A stretch of DNA of 64,000 nucleotides, taken from Pasteurellaceae bacterium Orientalotternb1 (GTDB taxonomy: Bacteria > Pseudomonadota > Gammaproteobacteria > Enterobacterales > Pasteurellaceae). The stretch is taken from contig CP015028.1 of assembly GCA_011455275.1 (NCBI GenBank), positions 1,834,911 through 1,898,910 of the forward strand. The letters run 5' to 3'. The translations under genes and the position numbers were made by a program. The number at the start of each line of letters is the position of its first letter. Position 1 is the first letter of the stretch. The notes below the pieces were generated by a model. The model had not been told where the DNA came from, ran no database searches, and saw nothing but the letters and a program-made list of their open reading frames with translations. Of the stretch, positions 50,550-59,735 are shown one piece after another.

Positions 50550-50584
50550 CAAGCGGTAGGATCCGAAGAAAATTTTGCAAATGA

Positions 50585-50605
50585 AAGGCGAGCATTGCTC
50601 GCCTT
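50585..50605. terminator. Hairpin between the alanine symporter gene and nadV
   Basis: AAGGCGAGC (50585-50593) pairs perfectly with GCTCGCCTT (50597-50605), followed by TATTCTTT. Likely bidirectional for the two convergent genes. Confidence 0.7.
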
Positions 50606-50610
50606 ATTCT

Positions 50611-52002
50611 TTAGTCTATATTTACCCGATGGCGAATCGCTTCTAAGTTGTCATCAATAAGCAACTCACCATTGTGAAAAATAGGGCGAAGTTGGTTAGT
50701 TCTTTCGCCTAGCTCCGCTTGTTGAATGGTTTGCCAGTTATTCTGTTCTTTAACTAATGCAAGAATGCCTTTCTTGGATCGCTTTGATTGGCTTGTGATC
50801 GGATCTTTATAAATATCCTGCCATTGATCTGCAATACAAATACTGCTGGCTTTCATCGCCCAGCCCATTGTGTCTCGATTGACTTGCTGTAATAGCCCAC
50901 CGCCCATACCAAAATTGACATTCTCAACGCTGAACCCTTTCTGCATAATGGCATCTAAAATCAGTGGCAACGAATGGCGATTAATGCCATCGCCTTGAAT
51001 AATTCGAATAAAATCAGGCAATACTTTATAGCCCTTACTATTTATCGTGTAACCAAATTTTTCAGCCAAAATTTCAAGGCAACGACAAACGATTTCTATC
51101 GGATCACCGCTATCAGGGCGAATCACTAATCGCCCACCACGCTGTTCGACAAGTTGCTTAAGTTCGCCGCCCCAAAGGTTCTCTAAAGCATTCCATAAGT
51201 CATAACTGTCTGAAACAACAGCATAAATTTTTCCTTCTCCAGCAAACTGTTCCACCATATTTTTGTAGGCTTTGACTTCATTTTCTCTGCCCCAAGCGGT
51301 AATCGTGCTGTGTTCTGCAGCAGGAATTGAGAAAGCCGCAATCGATTCAGCGTTATACCAACGATTTGCCGCCACCAATGCTGAAACACTATCCGTACCT
51401 TTGAAATTGACCAAATGTGCCAATCCACCTAACGTCACGGTTTCTAAACTTGATGCACCACGTGCACCAAAATCATGTAGCTGAAAATCAATTCCATCTA
51501 AATGGTCTGCCGATTTCACCAATGCCTCGTGAATTTTTTGCTTACAGAAATAAGAAACACTTGCCACCGTTGAGGGATACCACACCGCACGCAGCAAAGC
51601 CGTTTCTAAATAGCCAACCAACCAAAAAAATTCAGGATCAGTATTACGAATTTGGCAAACCACATTCCCTATGGGAAGTACGGTGCCTTCAGGCACGGCT
51701 TCAATCACAAGCGGTAACTTCCCTGCATATTTTTGCAAAATGCGTTGCCAGCCCGCTCGATTAAACGGCAGTCCATGAGCCATTAAAAGCTGTTCAGCTT
51801 CATCAATATCTTGCTGTGTAATTGGCTTAGAAAGGTATTCTTTGATAAAAGCTTGCAAGCCGAACATCACGACATCAAGTTCGCCGCTACGGGCTTCAAT
51901 ATAGTAAGAAAGGTATTGGGTTTGGGGTGGGTACTGCAACCAATGTGATGCTTTATAGCTATCCACGTTCAGTAAGAGATTCGCCAAATTGGAAGTATAC
52001 AT
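50611..52002 (-). CDS. nadV: Nicotinamide phosphoribosyltransferase NadV
   Basis: Turns nicotinamide and PRPP into NMN, allowing growth without exogenous NAD (V factor). From the ATG at 52002 (RBS GGAG) it has 463 residues; a GTG eight codons upstream is possible. The NAMPT pattern includes LNVDSYKASHWLQYPP at the start, the loop IDFQLHDFGARGASSLETV (catalytic His region near 190), VSDSYDLWNALE and LVIRPDSGDPIEIV (PRPP/nicotinamide site near 300). In other Pasteurellaceae nadV decides NAD independence and is sometimes plasmid-borne; here it sits among housekeeping genes. No nadR-type partner is adjacent. Confidence 0.95.
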   Translation of the reverse strand: MYTSNLANLLLNVDSYKASHWLQYPPQTQYLSYYIEARSGELDVVMFGLQAFIKEYLSKPITQQDIDEAEQLLMAHGLPFNRAGWQRILQKYAGKLPLVIEAVPEGTVLPIGNVVCQIRNTDPEFFWLVGYLETALLRAVWYPSTVASVSYFCKQKIHEALVKSADHLDGIDFQLHDFGARGASSLETVTLGGLAHLVNFKGTDSVSALVAANRWYNAESIAAFSIPAAEHSTITAWGRENEVKAYKNMVEQFAGEGKIYAVVSDSYDLWNALENLWGGELKQLVEQRGGRLVIRPDSGDPIEIVCRCLEILAEKFGYTINSKGYKVLPDFIRIIQGDGINRHSLPLILDAIMQKGFSVENVNFGMGGGLLQQVNRDTMGWAMKASSICIADQWQDIYKDPITSQSKRSKKGILALVKEQNNWQTIQQAELGERTNQLRPIFHNGELLIDDNLEAIRHRVNID

Positions 52003-52087
52003 ATCAATTTTCTCCGATTCATACACAGAAATGTTTTTTTTGATATATATACTTTACCAAAAATAGATAACGAAGCCTAGCAAGAAA

Positions 52088-52630
52088 TCATAGCCATACA
52101 GGTAAATCCGCCAAGCTATCCAATACTTTATCCGCTTTAGCTTCCGCTTCTGGGGTAACGGCTTTGCCTGTGCGAACTAAAATTTTAGTTTTTACCCCTG
52201 CATTTTCAGCAGCGAGTAAGTCTTCCAATTTATCGCCGACCATAATCGATTTGGCAGGGTCGATATTCAAATCGGCAATCGCTTGGGTGAACATTCCCGC
52301 TTTGGGTTTGCGGCAATCGCAATCTTCCCGATATTCGCCCTGCCCTTCTGGGTGGTGCGGGCAGTAATAAATGCCATCAAAATCCACGCCCCGATCGGCA
52401 AGCGACCAGTCAAACCATTCGGTCAGTTGCAAAAATTGCTCTTCGCTAAAATAGCCACGAGCAATGCCCGATTGGTTTGTCACCAACACCAATAAGTAGC
52501 CTTTCTGTTTGAGTTTCAGCATCGCTTCAATCACGCCATCAATAAACTGAAAATCATCAATTTGATGCACATAGCCGTGATCGATATTGATCGTGCCATC
52601 ACGATCCAAAAAAATGGCTTTATTCCCCAT
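52088..52630 (-). CDS. gmhB: D-glycero-beta-D-manno-heptose-1,7-bisphosphate 7-phosphatase GmhB
   Basis: HAD-family phosphatase in ADP-heptose synthesis for the lipopolysaccharide core. 180 residues. Motif [10 protein letters not shown] with DxD at the N-terminus, motif [16 protein letters not shown], zinc ligands in [10 protein letters not shown] and [11 protein letters not shown], and motif [18 protein letters not shown]. This zinc-loop form separates GmhB from HisB. The start overlaps the bcp end by 11 bases. The locus pairs with other envelope genes in the window. Confidence 0.95.
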   Translation of the reverse strand: MGNKAIFLDRDGTINIDHGYVHQIDDFQFIDGVIEAMLKLKQKGYLLVLVTNQSGIARGYFSEEQFLQLTEWFDWSLADRGVDFDGIYYCPHHPEGQGEYREDCDCRKPKAGMFTQAIADLNIDPAKSIMVGDKLEDLLAAENAGVKTKILVRTGKAVTPEAEAKADKVLDSLADLPVWL

Positions 52631-53099
52631 TTTGCTGTCCTTTTACGAAATCAATGATCATCTGGTGATGCTCCGAGGTTTTAAAGTTGCCAAATACCGC
52701 TTCAATTCGACCGCTTGTATCCACTAAAAAGCTGATGCGGTGAATGCCGTCATAGGTTTTACCTAAGAATTTCTTCTTGCCCCACACACCAAAGGCTTCT
52801 GCGATTTGGTGATCGGGATCGGATAACAAAGTGAAATTTAATCCTTTTTTCTCGACAAATTGTGCCAATTTTTTCGGCTGATCGGGGCTGATGCCAAGTA
52901 CCACCACATTCAATTCATCTAGTTCCGCTTTGCTATCCCGCAGCCCACACGCCTGCGTAGTGCAACCTGGGGTTAAGGCTTTCGGGTAAAAATAGACCAA
53001 CACTCGCTTACCACGAAATTGGTTTAATGAAACGGGAGAATTATGTTGATCCAACAGCGTAAATTCAGGGGCAAGATCGCCGATTTTGAGGGTATTCAT
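52620..53099 (-). CDS. bcp: Thioredoxin-dependent thiol peroxidase Bcp
   Basis: Peroxiredoxin that reduces hydrogen and organic peroxides. 159 residues (E. coli 156). The active site is [20 protein letters not shown], with peroxidatic Cys near residue 49 and resolving Cys five residues later, the BCP (atypical 2-Cys) type. LVYFYPK precedes it and [15 protein letters not shown] follows. The start [15 protein letters not shown] is standard. It overlaps gmhB by 11 bases. A USS core encodes DTSGRIEA near the C-terminus. moeA lies 43 bases upstream with a hairpin between. Confidence 0.95.
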   Translation of the reverse strand: MNTLKIGDLAPEFTLLDQHNSPVSLNQFRGKRVLVYFYPKALTPGCTTQACGLRDSKAELDELNVVVLGISPDQPKKLAQFVEKKGLNFTLLSDPDHQIAEAFGVWGKKKFLGKTYDGIHRISFLVDTSGRIEAVFGNFKTSEHHQMIIDFVKGQQNGE

Positions 53100-53119
53100 A
53101 TAAGATCCTAATTGATTAT

Positions 53120-53140
53120 TGTAGCAACTGTGTTGCTACA
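53120..53140. terminator. Hairpin between moeA and bcp
   Basis: TGTAGCAAC pairs with GTTGCTACA around the loop TGT, just after the moeA stop on the minus strand. T residues follow only on the plus side, so it is a weak or mRNA-stabilising structure. Confidence 0.45.
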
Positions 53141-53142
53141 TT

Positions 53143-54372
53143 TTATTTCAATAAATTGTTAAACGGCTGAATAATCACTTTTTCGCCTTTTTGTACATTA
53201 CCTCGCATCTGTTCCAGCACAATAAAACAGTTGCTGTCGTGAAACGCACTGAAAATATGCGAGCTCTGGTTGCCAACGGCTCGGACTTCTAGTTCACCGC
53301 TTTCATTAGTGTAATAAAATCCCCGTTGGAAATCTTGGCGACCGACAGCTTTTTTCAACTTTTCGGCACTACAAGCGGTCAGATTTGGCGAGAAATTTGC
53401 AATTCGCTCGGCATTCACGCCCGAGAGTTTCATTAACGCAGGTTGCACTAATTGATAAAAAGTGACCAATGCCGAAACGGGATTGCCTGGCAAGCCGAAG
53501 AAGTAAGCGTTTTGCAATTTGCCGAAGGCGAACGGCTTGCCTGGTTTCATTGCGATTTTCCAGAAGCCAATTTTGCCAAGTTTTTCGAGTACCGTTTTGG
53601 TGAAATCCGCTTCGCCAACTGACACACCACCGCTAGTAATCAGCACATCGGCTTGGTTTTGGGCTGCGGTAAAAGTTTGTTCAAATAACGCGGGGTCGTC
53701 GGGCAGAATGCCGTAATCGATCACGTCGCAATGCAATTTTTCCAATAATAAACGCACGGTAAAGCGGTTGGTGTCGTAAATTTGCCCGTCTTGCAACGGC
53801 TCACCGACGCTGACTAACTCATCGCCCGTGGATAAAATCGCCACTTTCAAACGGCGGAAAACTTTCACGTCGGCAATACCTAGTGATGCCAATAACGGCA
53901 AGGTTGCCACATTCAACGGCGTGCCTTCGGCTAAGACTAACGCCCCTTGTCGCACATCTTCACCCGCTCGGCGAATATTTTCATTCGGCTTTGGCGTGCG
54001 GCTGAAACTGACCGAGCCATCGACGTTTTGTACACTTTCTTCTTGCATCATCACTGCATCACAGCCATCAGGGATTTTCGCCCCTGTCATAATTCGCACA
54101 CATTGCCCTGCAGAGAGCGGCTGGGTAAACGGCTGACCTGCAAAGGCTTTGCCCACTACCACAAGCGGGTGGTTTTCACTAAAATTTTGCAAATTGACTG
54201 CATAGCCGTCCATCGCAGAATTATCAAAACTTGGCACATTAATCGGCGAATAAACCGCTTCCGCCAACACACGATTTGCCACTTGACTCAATGGCAACGT
54301 TTCCGTTTCCATCGGCTGCGGCAATGCCTCAAGCATCTGCTCAAGGGCTTGGGATAAAGGAAGTAGGGACAT
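53143..54372 (-). CDS. moeA: Molybdopterin molybdenumtransferase MoeA
   Basis: Inserts molybdate into adenylated molybdopterin. 409 residues (E. coli 411). Blocks: PSFDNSAMDGYAV near residue 47, RIMTGAKIPDGCDAVMMQEE near 93, the MoCF motif DVLITSGGVSVGEADFTK near 240 and AYFFGLPGNPVSALVTF near 290. The C-terminal domain follows, with a USS core in frame as NLTACSAEK. No other mo genes (moeB, moaA-E) are adjacent, so the pathway is scattered. A USS and a short GTAGGGGC repeat lie upstream. Confidence 0.95.
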   Translation of the reverse strand: MSLLPLSQALEQMLEALPQPMETETLPLSQVANRVLAEAVYSPINVPSFDNSAMDGYAVNLQNFSENHPLVVVGKAFAGQPFTQPLSAGQCVRIMTGAKIPDGCDAVMMQEESVQNVDGSVSFSRTPKPNENIRRAGEDVRQGALVLAEGTPLNVATLPLLASLGIADVKVFRRLKVAILSTGDELVSVGEPLQDGQIYDTNRFTVRLLLEKLHCDVIDYGILPDDPALFEQTFTAAQNQADVLITSGGVSVGEADFTKTVLEKLGKIGFWKIAMKPGKPFAFGKLQNAYFFGLPGNPVSALVTFYQLVQPALMKLSGVNAERIANFSPNLTACSAEKLKKAVGRQDFQRGFYYTNESGELEVRAVGNQSSHIFSAFHDSNCFIVLEQMRGNVQKGEKVIIQPFNNLLK

Positions 54373-54389
54373 CGTAAATTCTCGTTCTG

Positions 54390-54416
54390 GTAGGGGCGAA
54401 CCTGTATGCCCGCCCG
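54390..54416. repeat. GTAGGGGC-type repeat fragment upstream of moeA
   Basis: The short GGTAGGGGCGAACCTGTATG segment with the following CCCGCCCG resembles one arm of the dispersed GTAGGG palindromes seen in the metQ and gpt-gmk spacers. No full inverted partner is found here, so it looks truncated. Confidence 0.4.
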
Positions 54417-54475
54417 TTTACATTTGCAACATTTTTCTTAAATCTGACCGCTTGTAAGCAAGAATACCGTCGGTG

Positions 54476-55105
54476 TTATGATGCGACCACTGACATCTGC
54501 TGCACAAAATCTCGCAAGCCGAGCAAGATGTTGTTGATTGCCACGGCACACAAAATCAAGCCCATTACCCGACTGATAATCGCCGCCCCCGCATTGCCAA
54601 TTAAATGCTGAATGCGGTTGGCGATGAGAAATAGCAGATAAGTAATCAGCAAAATCGCTAACATAATCCCTGCGGTGACGAACTGTTCGCCTAAATTATA
54701 GCGGTGGTTATCGGTCAAAAGCACCACAGCCATCATCGCCCCTGGGGAAGCAATGGAGGGCACCGCAAGGGGATAAACCGCCAACTCGCTCAAATTACTT
54801 TTCATTTTGATCTCTTGGTCGGGCTTGCTTTCGCCGAAAATCATCGACAACGCAAACAGTAACAGCACCAATCCTCCTGCGATTTGGAAGGCGGAAAGCG
54901 GAATTTGCATCGCTTCAAGTAACCATTGTCCCATCACCAAGAAAAAGAGTAAAATTCCCGCCGCAATCACCGTTGCATTACGGGCGATTTTACGGCGATC
55001 ATCGGGCGAAAGCCCGATCGTTTTCGCTAAATACACAGGAATGGAACCAATCGGGTCGATTACCGCCCAAAGTACCACAAACTGCACCACTAATGAGTCA
55101 AACAT
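54476..55105 (-). CDS. MarC family integral membrane protein (UPF0056, YhgN-like)
   Basis: 209 residues with six hydrophobic segments. The MarC/UPF0056 pattern is visible in VLWAVIDPIGSIPVYLA near the N-terminus, FQIAGGLVLLLFALSMIFG near residue 70, VYPLAVPSIASPGAMMAVVLLT near 112 and ISRVMGLILCAVAINNILLGL near the end. The function is unknown; earlier claims of a drug-resistance role are not supported. The DPIGSIP form resembles E. coli YhgN. RBS AAGGAAA. Single-gene unit, divergent from uup. Confidence 0.9.
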   Translation of the reverse strand: MFDSLVVQFVVLWAVIDPIGSIPVYLAKTIGLSPDDRRKIARNATVIAAGILLFFLVMGQWLLEAMQIPLSAFQIAGGLVLLLFALSMIFGESKPDQEIKMKSNLSELAVYPLAVPSIASPGAMMAVVLLTDNHRYNLGEQFVTAGIMLAILLITYLLFLIANRIQHLIGNAGAAIISRVMGLILCAVAINNILLGLRDFVQQMSVVAS

Positions 55106-55177
55106 AAATTTTCCTTGGCTGTGTCAAATGCGGTTATTGTGCCTTAATTTAACCTTATAAACAAACTTCAATTTTCA

Positions 55178-57106
55178 ATGATTTTCTTTACCGATTTAAC
55201 GTTAAAACGTGGGCAAACCGTTTTGCTCGAAAATGCGAATGCAACCATCCATACGGGGCAAAAAGTGGGGCTGGTTGGCAAAAATGGCTGTGGCAAGTCT
55301 TCATTGCTCTCGCTACTGAAAAAAGAGATGAGTGCCGAAGGTGGCGAAGCGAAATATCCGCACCACTGGGCATTGGCGTGGGTGAGCCAAGAAACGCCTG
55401 CTCTGGATATTTCAGCGATTGATTATGTGATTCAAGGCGATCGGGAATATACCGCCTTGAATGCTCAACTTGAGCGTGCGAACGCCAACAACGACGGCAA
55501 TTTGATCGCCACCCTGCACGCTCAACTCGACACTATTGATGCGTGGACAATTTACGCCCGTGCTGCGACCTTACTCAACGGTTTGGGCTTTTCTACCGAA
55601 CAGTTACAACTCCCTGTCAAATCCTTTTCGGGCGGTTGGCGAATGCGGCTAAACCTTGCCCAAGCCTTGATTTGCCGCTCAGATTTATTGCTGTTAGACG
55701 AACCGACCAACCACTTAGATTTAGATGCGGTGATTTGGCTCGAACGTTGGTTGGCGAACTATCGTGGCACGTTGTTGCTGATTTCCCACGACCGTGATTT
55801 TCTCGACCCGATTATCGATCGTGTATTGCATATCGAACAGCATAAATTGAACGATTACACGGGGAACTATTCGTCCTTTGAAATTCAACGGGCAACCAAA
55901 CTGGCTCAACAGCAATCTGCCTATCAGCAACAGCAGCAAAAAATTGCCCATTTACAGAGTTTTATCGACCGCTTTAAAGCCAAGGCGAGTAAGGCGAAAC
56001 AGGCTCAAAGCCGTGTGAAAGCCTTGGAAAAAATGGAACTAATCGCCCCTGCTTACGCCGACAGCCCATTTTCGTTCAGTTTCCGTGAGCCGCTTTCGCT
56101 GCCAAGCCCGCTGCTTTCGATGGAGAAAGTCAGTGCAGGCTATGGCGAACATACCGTGTTGCAATCGGTCAAGCTCAATTTAGTCCCTGGTTCTCGCATC
56201 GGTTTGCTCGGTCGCAACGGGGCGGGGAAATCCACGCTGATCAAACTACTGGCAGGCGAAATTGCCGCCCAATCGGGGCATACGCAACTTGCCAAAGGCG
56301 TACAGCTTGGCTATTTCGCTCAACATCAGCTCGATACTTTACGAGCCGATGAAAGTGCCTTGTGGCATCTCGCTCGCCTTGCCCCACAACAGACGGAACA
56401 AGAACTGCGGAACTATCTCGGCGGTTTTGATTTCCACGGTGATAAAGTCAAACAAGCGGTGAAATCGTTCTCAGGCGGCGAAAAAGCCCGCTTGGTGCTG
56501 GCGTTGATCGTTTGGCAACGCCCGAATTTACTGCTACTTGACGAACCGACCAACCATTTGGATTTGGATATGCGTCAGGCCCTAACCGAAGCCCTGACGC
56601 AATACGAAGGCTCGCTGGTGATTGTTTCCCACGACCGCCATTTGCTCCGCAGCACCGTAAATGAATTTTATCTGGTTCACGATGGCAAAGTCGATGAATT
56701 TAAAGGGGATTTAGACGACTACCAAAAATGGCTGAATGACCAAAACGCTTTGCTTGAAAGTGGCAAAAAAGCGGAATTTGCAAAAAATTCAGCGGAACTG
56801 ACCGCTTGTCACGACAATTCCGCCGCCAATCGCAAAGAACAAAAACGTCTCGAAGCCGAACGCCGCCAACAAGCCGCTCCGTTACGCAAAAAACTCACGC
56901 AGTTGGAAAAAAATCTGGAAAAACTGACCGCTTGTTTAACCGATCTCGAAACTGCACTCGCCAGCCCCGAGCTTTACGAAGCGGAAAACAAGGCGAAATT
57001 GACCGAAACCCTCGCCAAGCAAGTGGAAACCAAAAAACAGCTTGAAGACGTGGAAATGGAATGGCTTGACGTGCAAAGTGAGCTGGAAGAGATTGCTAAC
57101 CGTTAA
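55178..57106 (+). CDS. uup: ABC-F ATPase Uup
   Basis: 642 residues, cytosolic, acts on ribosomes and affects transposon excision in E. coli. Two nucleotide-binding domains: the first with GKNGCGKSS near residue 34, SFSGGWRMRLNLAQAL and LLLDEPTNHLDLD; the second with GRNGAGKST near residue 350, SFSGGEKARLVLAL and LLLDEPTNHLDLD. The linker between them and a C-terminal coiled coil (about 545-640), which carries the DNA-binding tail of Uup, identify Uup against EttA/YheS. Three USS cores lie in frame, two of them as ELTAC and KLTAC in the coiled coil. Confidence 0.95.
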   Translation: MIFFTDLTLKRGQTVLLENANATIHTGQKVGLVGKNGCGKSSLLSLLKKEMSAEGGEAKYPHHWALAWVSQETPALDISAIDYVIQGDREYTALNAQLERANANNDGNLIATLHAQLDTIDAWTIYARAATLLNGLGFSTEQLQLPVKSFSGGWRMRLNLAQALICRSDLLLLDEPTNHLDLDAVIWLERWLANYRGTLLLISHDRDFLDPIIDRVLHIEQHKLNDYTGNYSSFEIQRATKLAQQQSAYQQQQQKIAHLQSFIDRFKAKASKAKQAQSRVKALEKMELIAPAYADSPFSFSFREPLSLPSPLLSMEKVSAGYGEHTVLQSVKLNLVPGSRIGLLGRNGAGKSTLIKLLAGEIAAQSGHTQLAKGVQLGYFAQHQLDTLRADESALWHLARLAPQQTEQELRNYLGGFDFHGDKVKQAVKSFSGGEKARLVLALIVWQRPNLLLLDEPTNHLDLDMRQALTEALTQYEGSLVIVSHDRHLLRSTVNEFYLVHDGKVDEFKGDLDDYQKWLNDQNALLESGKKAEFAKNSAELTACHDNSAANRKEQKRLEAERRQQAAPLRKKLTQLEKNLEKLTACLTDLETALASPELYEAENKAKLTETLAKQVETKKQLEDVEMEWLDVQSELEEIANR

Positions 57107-57141
57107 AAAATAGTCTTAAAGGCTCTTTAAAACTTTACTCT

Positions 57142-57903
57142 CTACCGACATTCTGCAATCAGCAGTTCTGGGCGATATTCAAAATGCACTGAATCATAAC
57201 TCGCCCATTTTCCACCCCAAATGAAGCCATATTTTTCAAAAATCATCACAACTCGTTTTAGTTTTTCGTCTTCCATCAACGCTTTCGGGAAAGGGCAAGG
57301 CTGATCTTCCGATTTACAGCCATCCCAACGCCAATATTTATGTAACTGTTTTGGTAGTTGGAAATCAATTGCAATGCCAAAACTATGGGTACTCAGTCTA
57401 GCACTTCCTGCAATTTTCCGAAAATTAAAACTACCTAATGATTTATTCACATAGCTGATTAACTCGGGGTGCTGGGCAATTTCTTCGCCTACTTTTTGTA
57501 ACTGTTCACTCGCCCCATTGCTTCGGCTAAATTGCAACGATGATTTGCTTGGTGCCCAATATACAGAAACCAGATTCTTCTTGATCTCCTGTTGGGTAAA
57601 TCCATATAAATGCTTAAAAAATAATTCATTACGAATTCGTCCTGCATCTTGATATTGCTGCGGCACACTGAATGTGAATGGGTAACGCTGCGAAAGCTGA
57701 TCTGCTAATGTGGCATTCTGTAATAGCTGACTAAAAGGTAAAGACGATTTCTCGCCGATTTTCATCTGCTGACCATTTGCGAATTGAATCGTTTGCTCAT
57801 CTACCATTTCCACTGTGGGATACGCTGCGGCTAAACAGGTTGCAGGGCTTGCAAAAACTTCCACAGAGCAACAAATACCTAGCAACACCAAATATTTTTT
57901 CAT
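57142..57903 (-). CDS. M15-family D-Ala-D-Ala carboxypeptidase-like secreted peptidase
   Basis: 253 residues from the ATG at 57903; a longer frame to 57978 would hide the signal peptide. The leader MKKYLVLLGICCSVEVFAS is a signal peptide, with SPATCLAAAYP after it. The M15 zinc pattern is visible as STHSFGIAIDF (H and D ligands near residue 192), GGKWASYDSVHFEYRP (His ligand near 244), with GFIWGG before it. The family cleaves the D-Ala-D-Ala or L-Ala-D-Glu bonds of peptidoglycan. It is divergent from menC with overlapping upstream regions. The true substrate is not known. Confidence 0.85.
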   Translation of the reverse strand: MKKYLVLLGICCSVEVFASPATCLAAAYPTVEMVDEQTIQFANGQQMKIGEKSSLPFSQLLQNATLADQLSQRYPFTFSVPQQYQDAGRIRNELFFKHLYGFTQQEIKKNLVSVYWAPSKSSLQFSRSNGASEQLQKVGEEIAQHPELISYVNKSLGSFNFRKIAGSARLSTHSFGIAIDFQLPKQLHKYWRWDGCKSEDQPCPFPKALMEDEKLKRVVMIFEKYGFIWGGKWASYDSVHFEYRPELLIAECR

Positions 57904-57976
57904 TAGTAAACCTATCTTTAAGAACTCATCCAATATTATACTGTGAAGCCATATTCCTTTTTCAACAAATTTACCC

Positions 57977-58954
57977 ATGAGAACTGCCGAACTCTACCGT
58001 TACCAAATTCCGATTGAAACAGGCGTGGTGTTACGCCATCGCCGTTTGAAATGTCGAGAAGGGCTTCTACTTTGCTTGCGAGAAAATAGTAATACTGGCT
58101 GGGGGGAAATTGCTCCGTTGCCTGAATTTAGCCAAGAAGATTTAACCACGGCAGAGCAACAAACTCGAACTTGGATCGCAAACTGGCTTTTGCAAAAAAA
58201 TGCCGAGATCGAACCGCTTGCACCAAGTGTCGCCTTTGGGATTAGCTGTGCGTTGGCGGAATTGCGAAATAAATTGGGTGAGCAAGGCAATTATCGCACC
58301 GCCCCGCTCTGCTATGGCGATCCTGATGCACTTTATGCCAAATTAAGCCAAATGGAAGGCGAAAAAGTCGCCAAAATGAAAGTCGGTTTGTATGAAGCGA
58401 ACCGTGATGGTTTACTGGCGGATATGTTCTTAACCGCCATTCCTGATTTGAAACTACGCCTTGATGCCAACCGAATGTGGACGCTCGAAAAAGCGTTGCT
58501 ATTCGCTCGCAAAATTTCCCCCGAAAATCAAAAACGTATTCAATTTATTGAAGAACCTTGCCAAACACCTGAACTTTCTTTGCAATTTGCCGCCCAAACA
58601 GGGATTGCGATTGCGTGGGACGAAAGTGTGCGAGAGCCCAATTTTTTGGTAAAAAAAATGCCGAATCTGACCGCTTGTATCATCAAACCGAGCTTAGTTG
58701 GCTCTATCGAAAAATGCGTCAAGCTAATTGAACAGGCTCATCAGCAGGGAATGATGGCAGTGATTAGCTCAAGTATTGAATCAAGCCTTGGACTGACGCA
58801 ACTCGCCCGCCTTGCTCATCAATACACGCCGAATACAACACCTGGGTTAGACACACTCAATCTCATGCAATCCCAACTCTTACGAGCGTGGCAAGGTAGT
58901 GATTTGCCGATTGCCGATTTAAATAGCCCGTTTGTTACTAAACTTGCGTTATAA
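57977..58954 (+). CDS. menC: o-succinylbenzoate synthase MenC
   Basis: Enolase-superfamily dehydratase of menaquinone synthesis. 325 residues (E. coli 320). N-terminal cap with LYRYQIPIETGVVLRHRRLK and GWGEIAPLPEFSQED; barrel with the catalytic Lys in AKMKVGLYE near residue 135, metal ligands in LRLDANRMW, QFIEEPC and IAWDESVR, and the second Lys in CIIKPSLVG. A USS core in frame gives NLTACIIKPS directly next to the catalytic lysine. No other men gene is adjacent. A strong hairpin follows. Confidence 0.95.
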   Translation: MRTAELYRYQIPIETGVVLRHRRLKCREGLLLCLRENSNTGWGEIAPLPEFSQEDLTTAEQQTRTWIANWLLQKNAEIEPLAPSVAFGISCALAELRNKLGEQGNYRTAPLCYGDPDALYAKLSQMEGEKVAKMKVGLYEANRDGLLADMFLTAIPDLKLRLDANRMWTLEKALLFARKISPENQKRIQFIEEPCQTPELSLQFAAQTGIAIAWDESVREPNFLVKKMPNLTACIIKPSLVGSIEKCVKLIEQAHQQGMMAVISSSIESSLGLTQLARLAHQYTPNTTPGLDTLNLMQSQLLRAWQGSDLPIADLNSPFVTKLAL

Positions 58955-58957
58955 AAC

Positions 58958-58985
58958 AAAAGGTTAGCATCACTGCTAACCTTTT
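58958..58985. terminator. Bidirectional terminator between menC and the lipoprotein gene
   Basis: AAAAGGTTAGCA (58958-58969) pairs perfectly with TGCTAACCTTTT (58974-58985) around the loop TCAC. The A and T ends serve both convergent genes. Confidence 0.85.
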
Positions 58986-59005
58986 AGGTTTCGTTTAATC
59001 CGAAA

Positions 59006-59608
59006 TTATTTTGAGAATTTAGTTTGTAATTCGATTTGAGCTTTTTGCAATTCTGCACCTAAAAGCATCAATTTTTGAGCTTTTTCTTGAATTGCCGCTT
59101 GAGCTTCTGGTGTTGGAGCAGTCATCACTTTCACTGAATCTGTGATTAAATCGCTTGATAACATTAAGCTTTCTTTAGTTTTTGCTTTAAATGCATTCAC
59201 TTCTTGGTTTTTGATTTCAAGTGAATCTAAGCTTTTTAAAACTTCATCTACTTTGCCTTTGAATGCATTGAATGCTTCTTCTACTTTCGCTTTGTCTTGT
59301 GACGCTACGCTTTGCTGAAGTTCAGCTTGTGCTTGTGCTAACATCGTTTCTTGAGATTGGTTCCACTCAAGTAATTTTTTGAAATCTTCCACGCCTTGTG
59401 CATCCGCAGGCATCTCCGCTTTCATCTCTTCTGCTTTTGGTGCTTCTGTTGCAGCTGCTGGCGCTGGTGCAACTTCAGGTTTTGCCGCTTCCATGGTTTG
59501 CTTGGTTTCTTGTTTTGCTGGCTCTGCAGCTTTATCGGCTGGTTTGTCGCAAGCGGTTAAGAAAAGAGCAAAAAGTGCTGCTGCACTGATTTTAGTTAAT
59601 TTAGTCAT
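59006..59608 (-). CDS. Lipoprotein of unknown function, Ala/Glu/Lys-rich coiled coil
   Basis: 200 residues. The leader MTKLTKISAAALFALFLTAC has Cys20 as lipid site followed by DKPADK. The LTAC codons coincide with a one-mismatch USS (59549-59557). Then comes a low-complexity linker rich in Ala, Pro, Glu and Lys (about 21-70) and a helical, probably coiled-coil domain (about 75-200) with EAFNAFKGKVDEVLKSLDSL. I do not recognise the family; the build is that of a periplasmic spacer or envelope-associated lipoprotein. Strong expression is suggested by RBS GAGGATCC-like GGA and a clean monocistronic frame with terminators on both sides. Confidence 0.8.
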   Translation of the reverse strand: MTKLTKISAAALFALFLTACDKPADKAAEPAKQETKQTMEAAKPEVAPAPAAATEAPKAEEMKAEMPADAQGVEDFKKLLEWNQSQETMLAQAQAELQQSVASQDKAKVEEAFNAFKGKVDEVLKSLDSLEIKNQEVNAFKAKTKESLMLSSDLITDSVKVMTAPTPEAQAAIQEKAQKLMLLGAELQKAQIELQTKFSK

Positions 59609-59626
59609 TTAAGGATCCTCAAATAT

Positions 59627-59651
59627 AAAGAAAAACTGCTTAGAAAAGCAG
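59627..59651 (-). terminator. Terminator after the ubiI-like gene
   Basis: On the minus strand CTGCTT/AAGCAG (59651-59636) forms a 6-bp stem with a tetraloop, followed by TTTTTCTTT. It lies 85 bases after the ubiI-like stop. Confidence 0.65.
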
Positions 59652-59735
59652 GCTAATTGGCTCGCTGATAGACAGAAAAAATTCCTATTCGTTCAGCGAA
59701 TTTCACCAAACAGGCATCAACTGAATGAAAAACAA

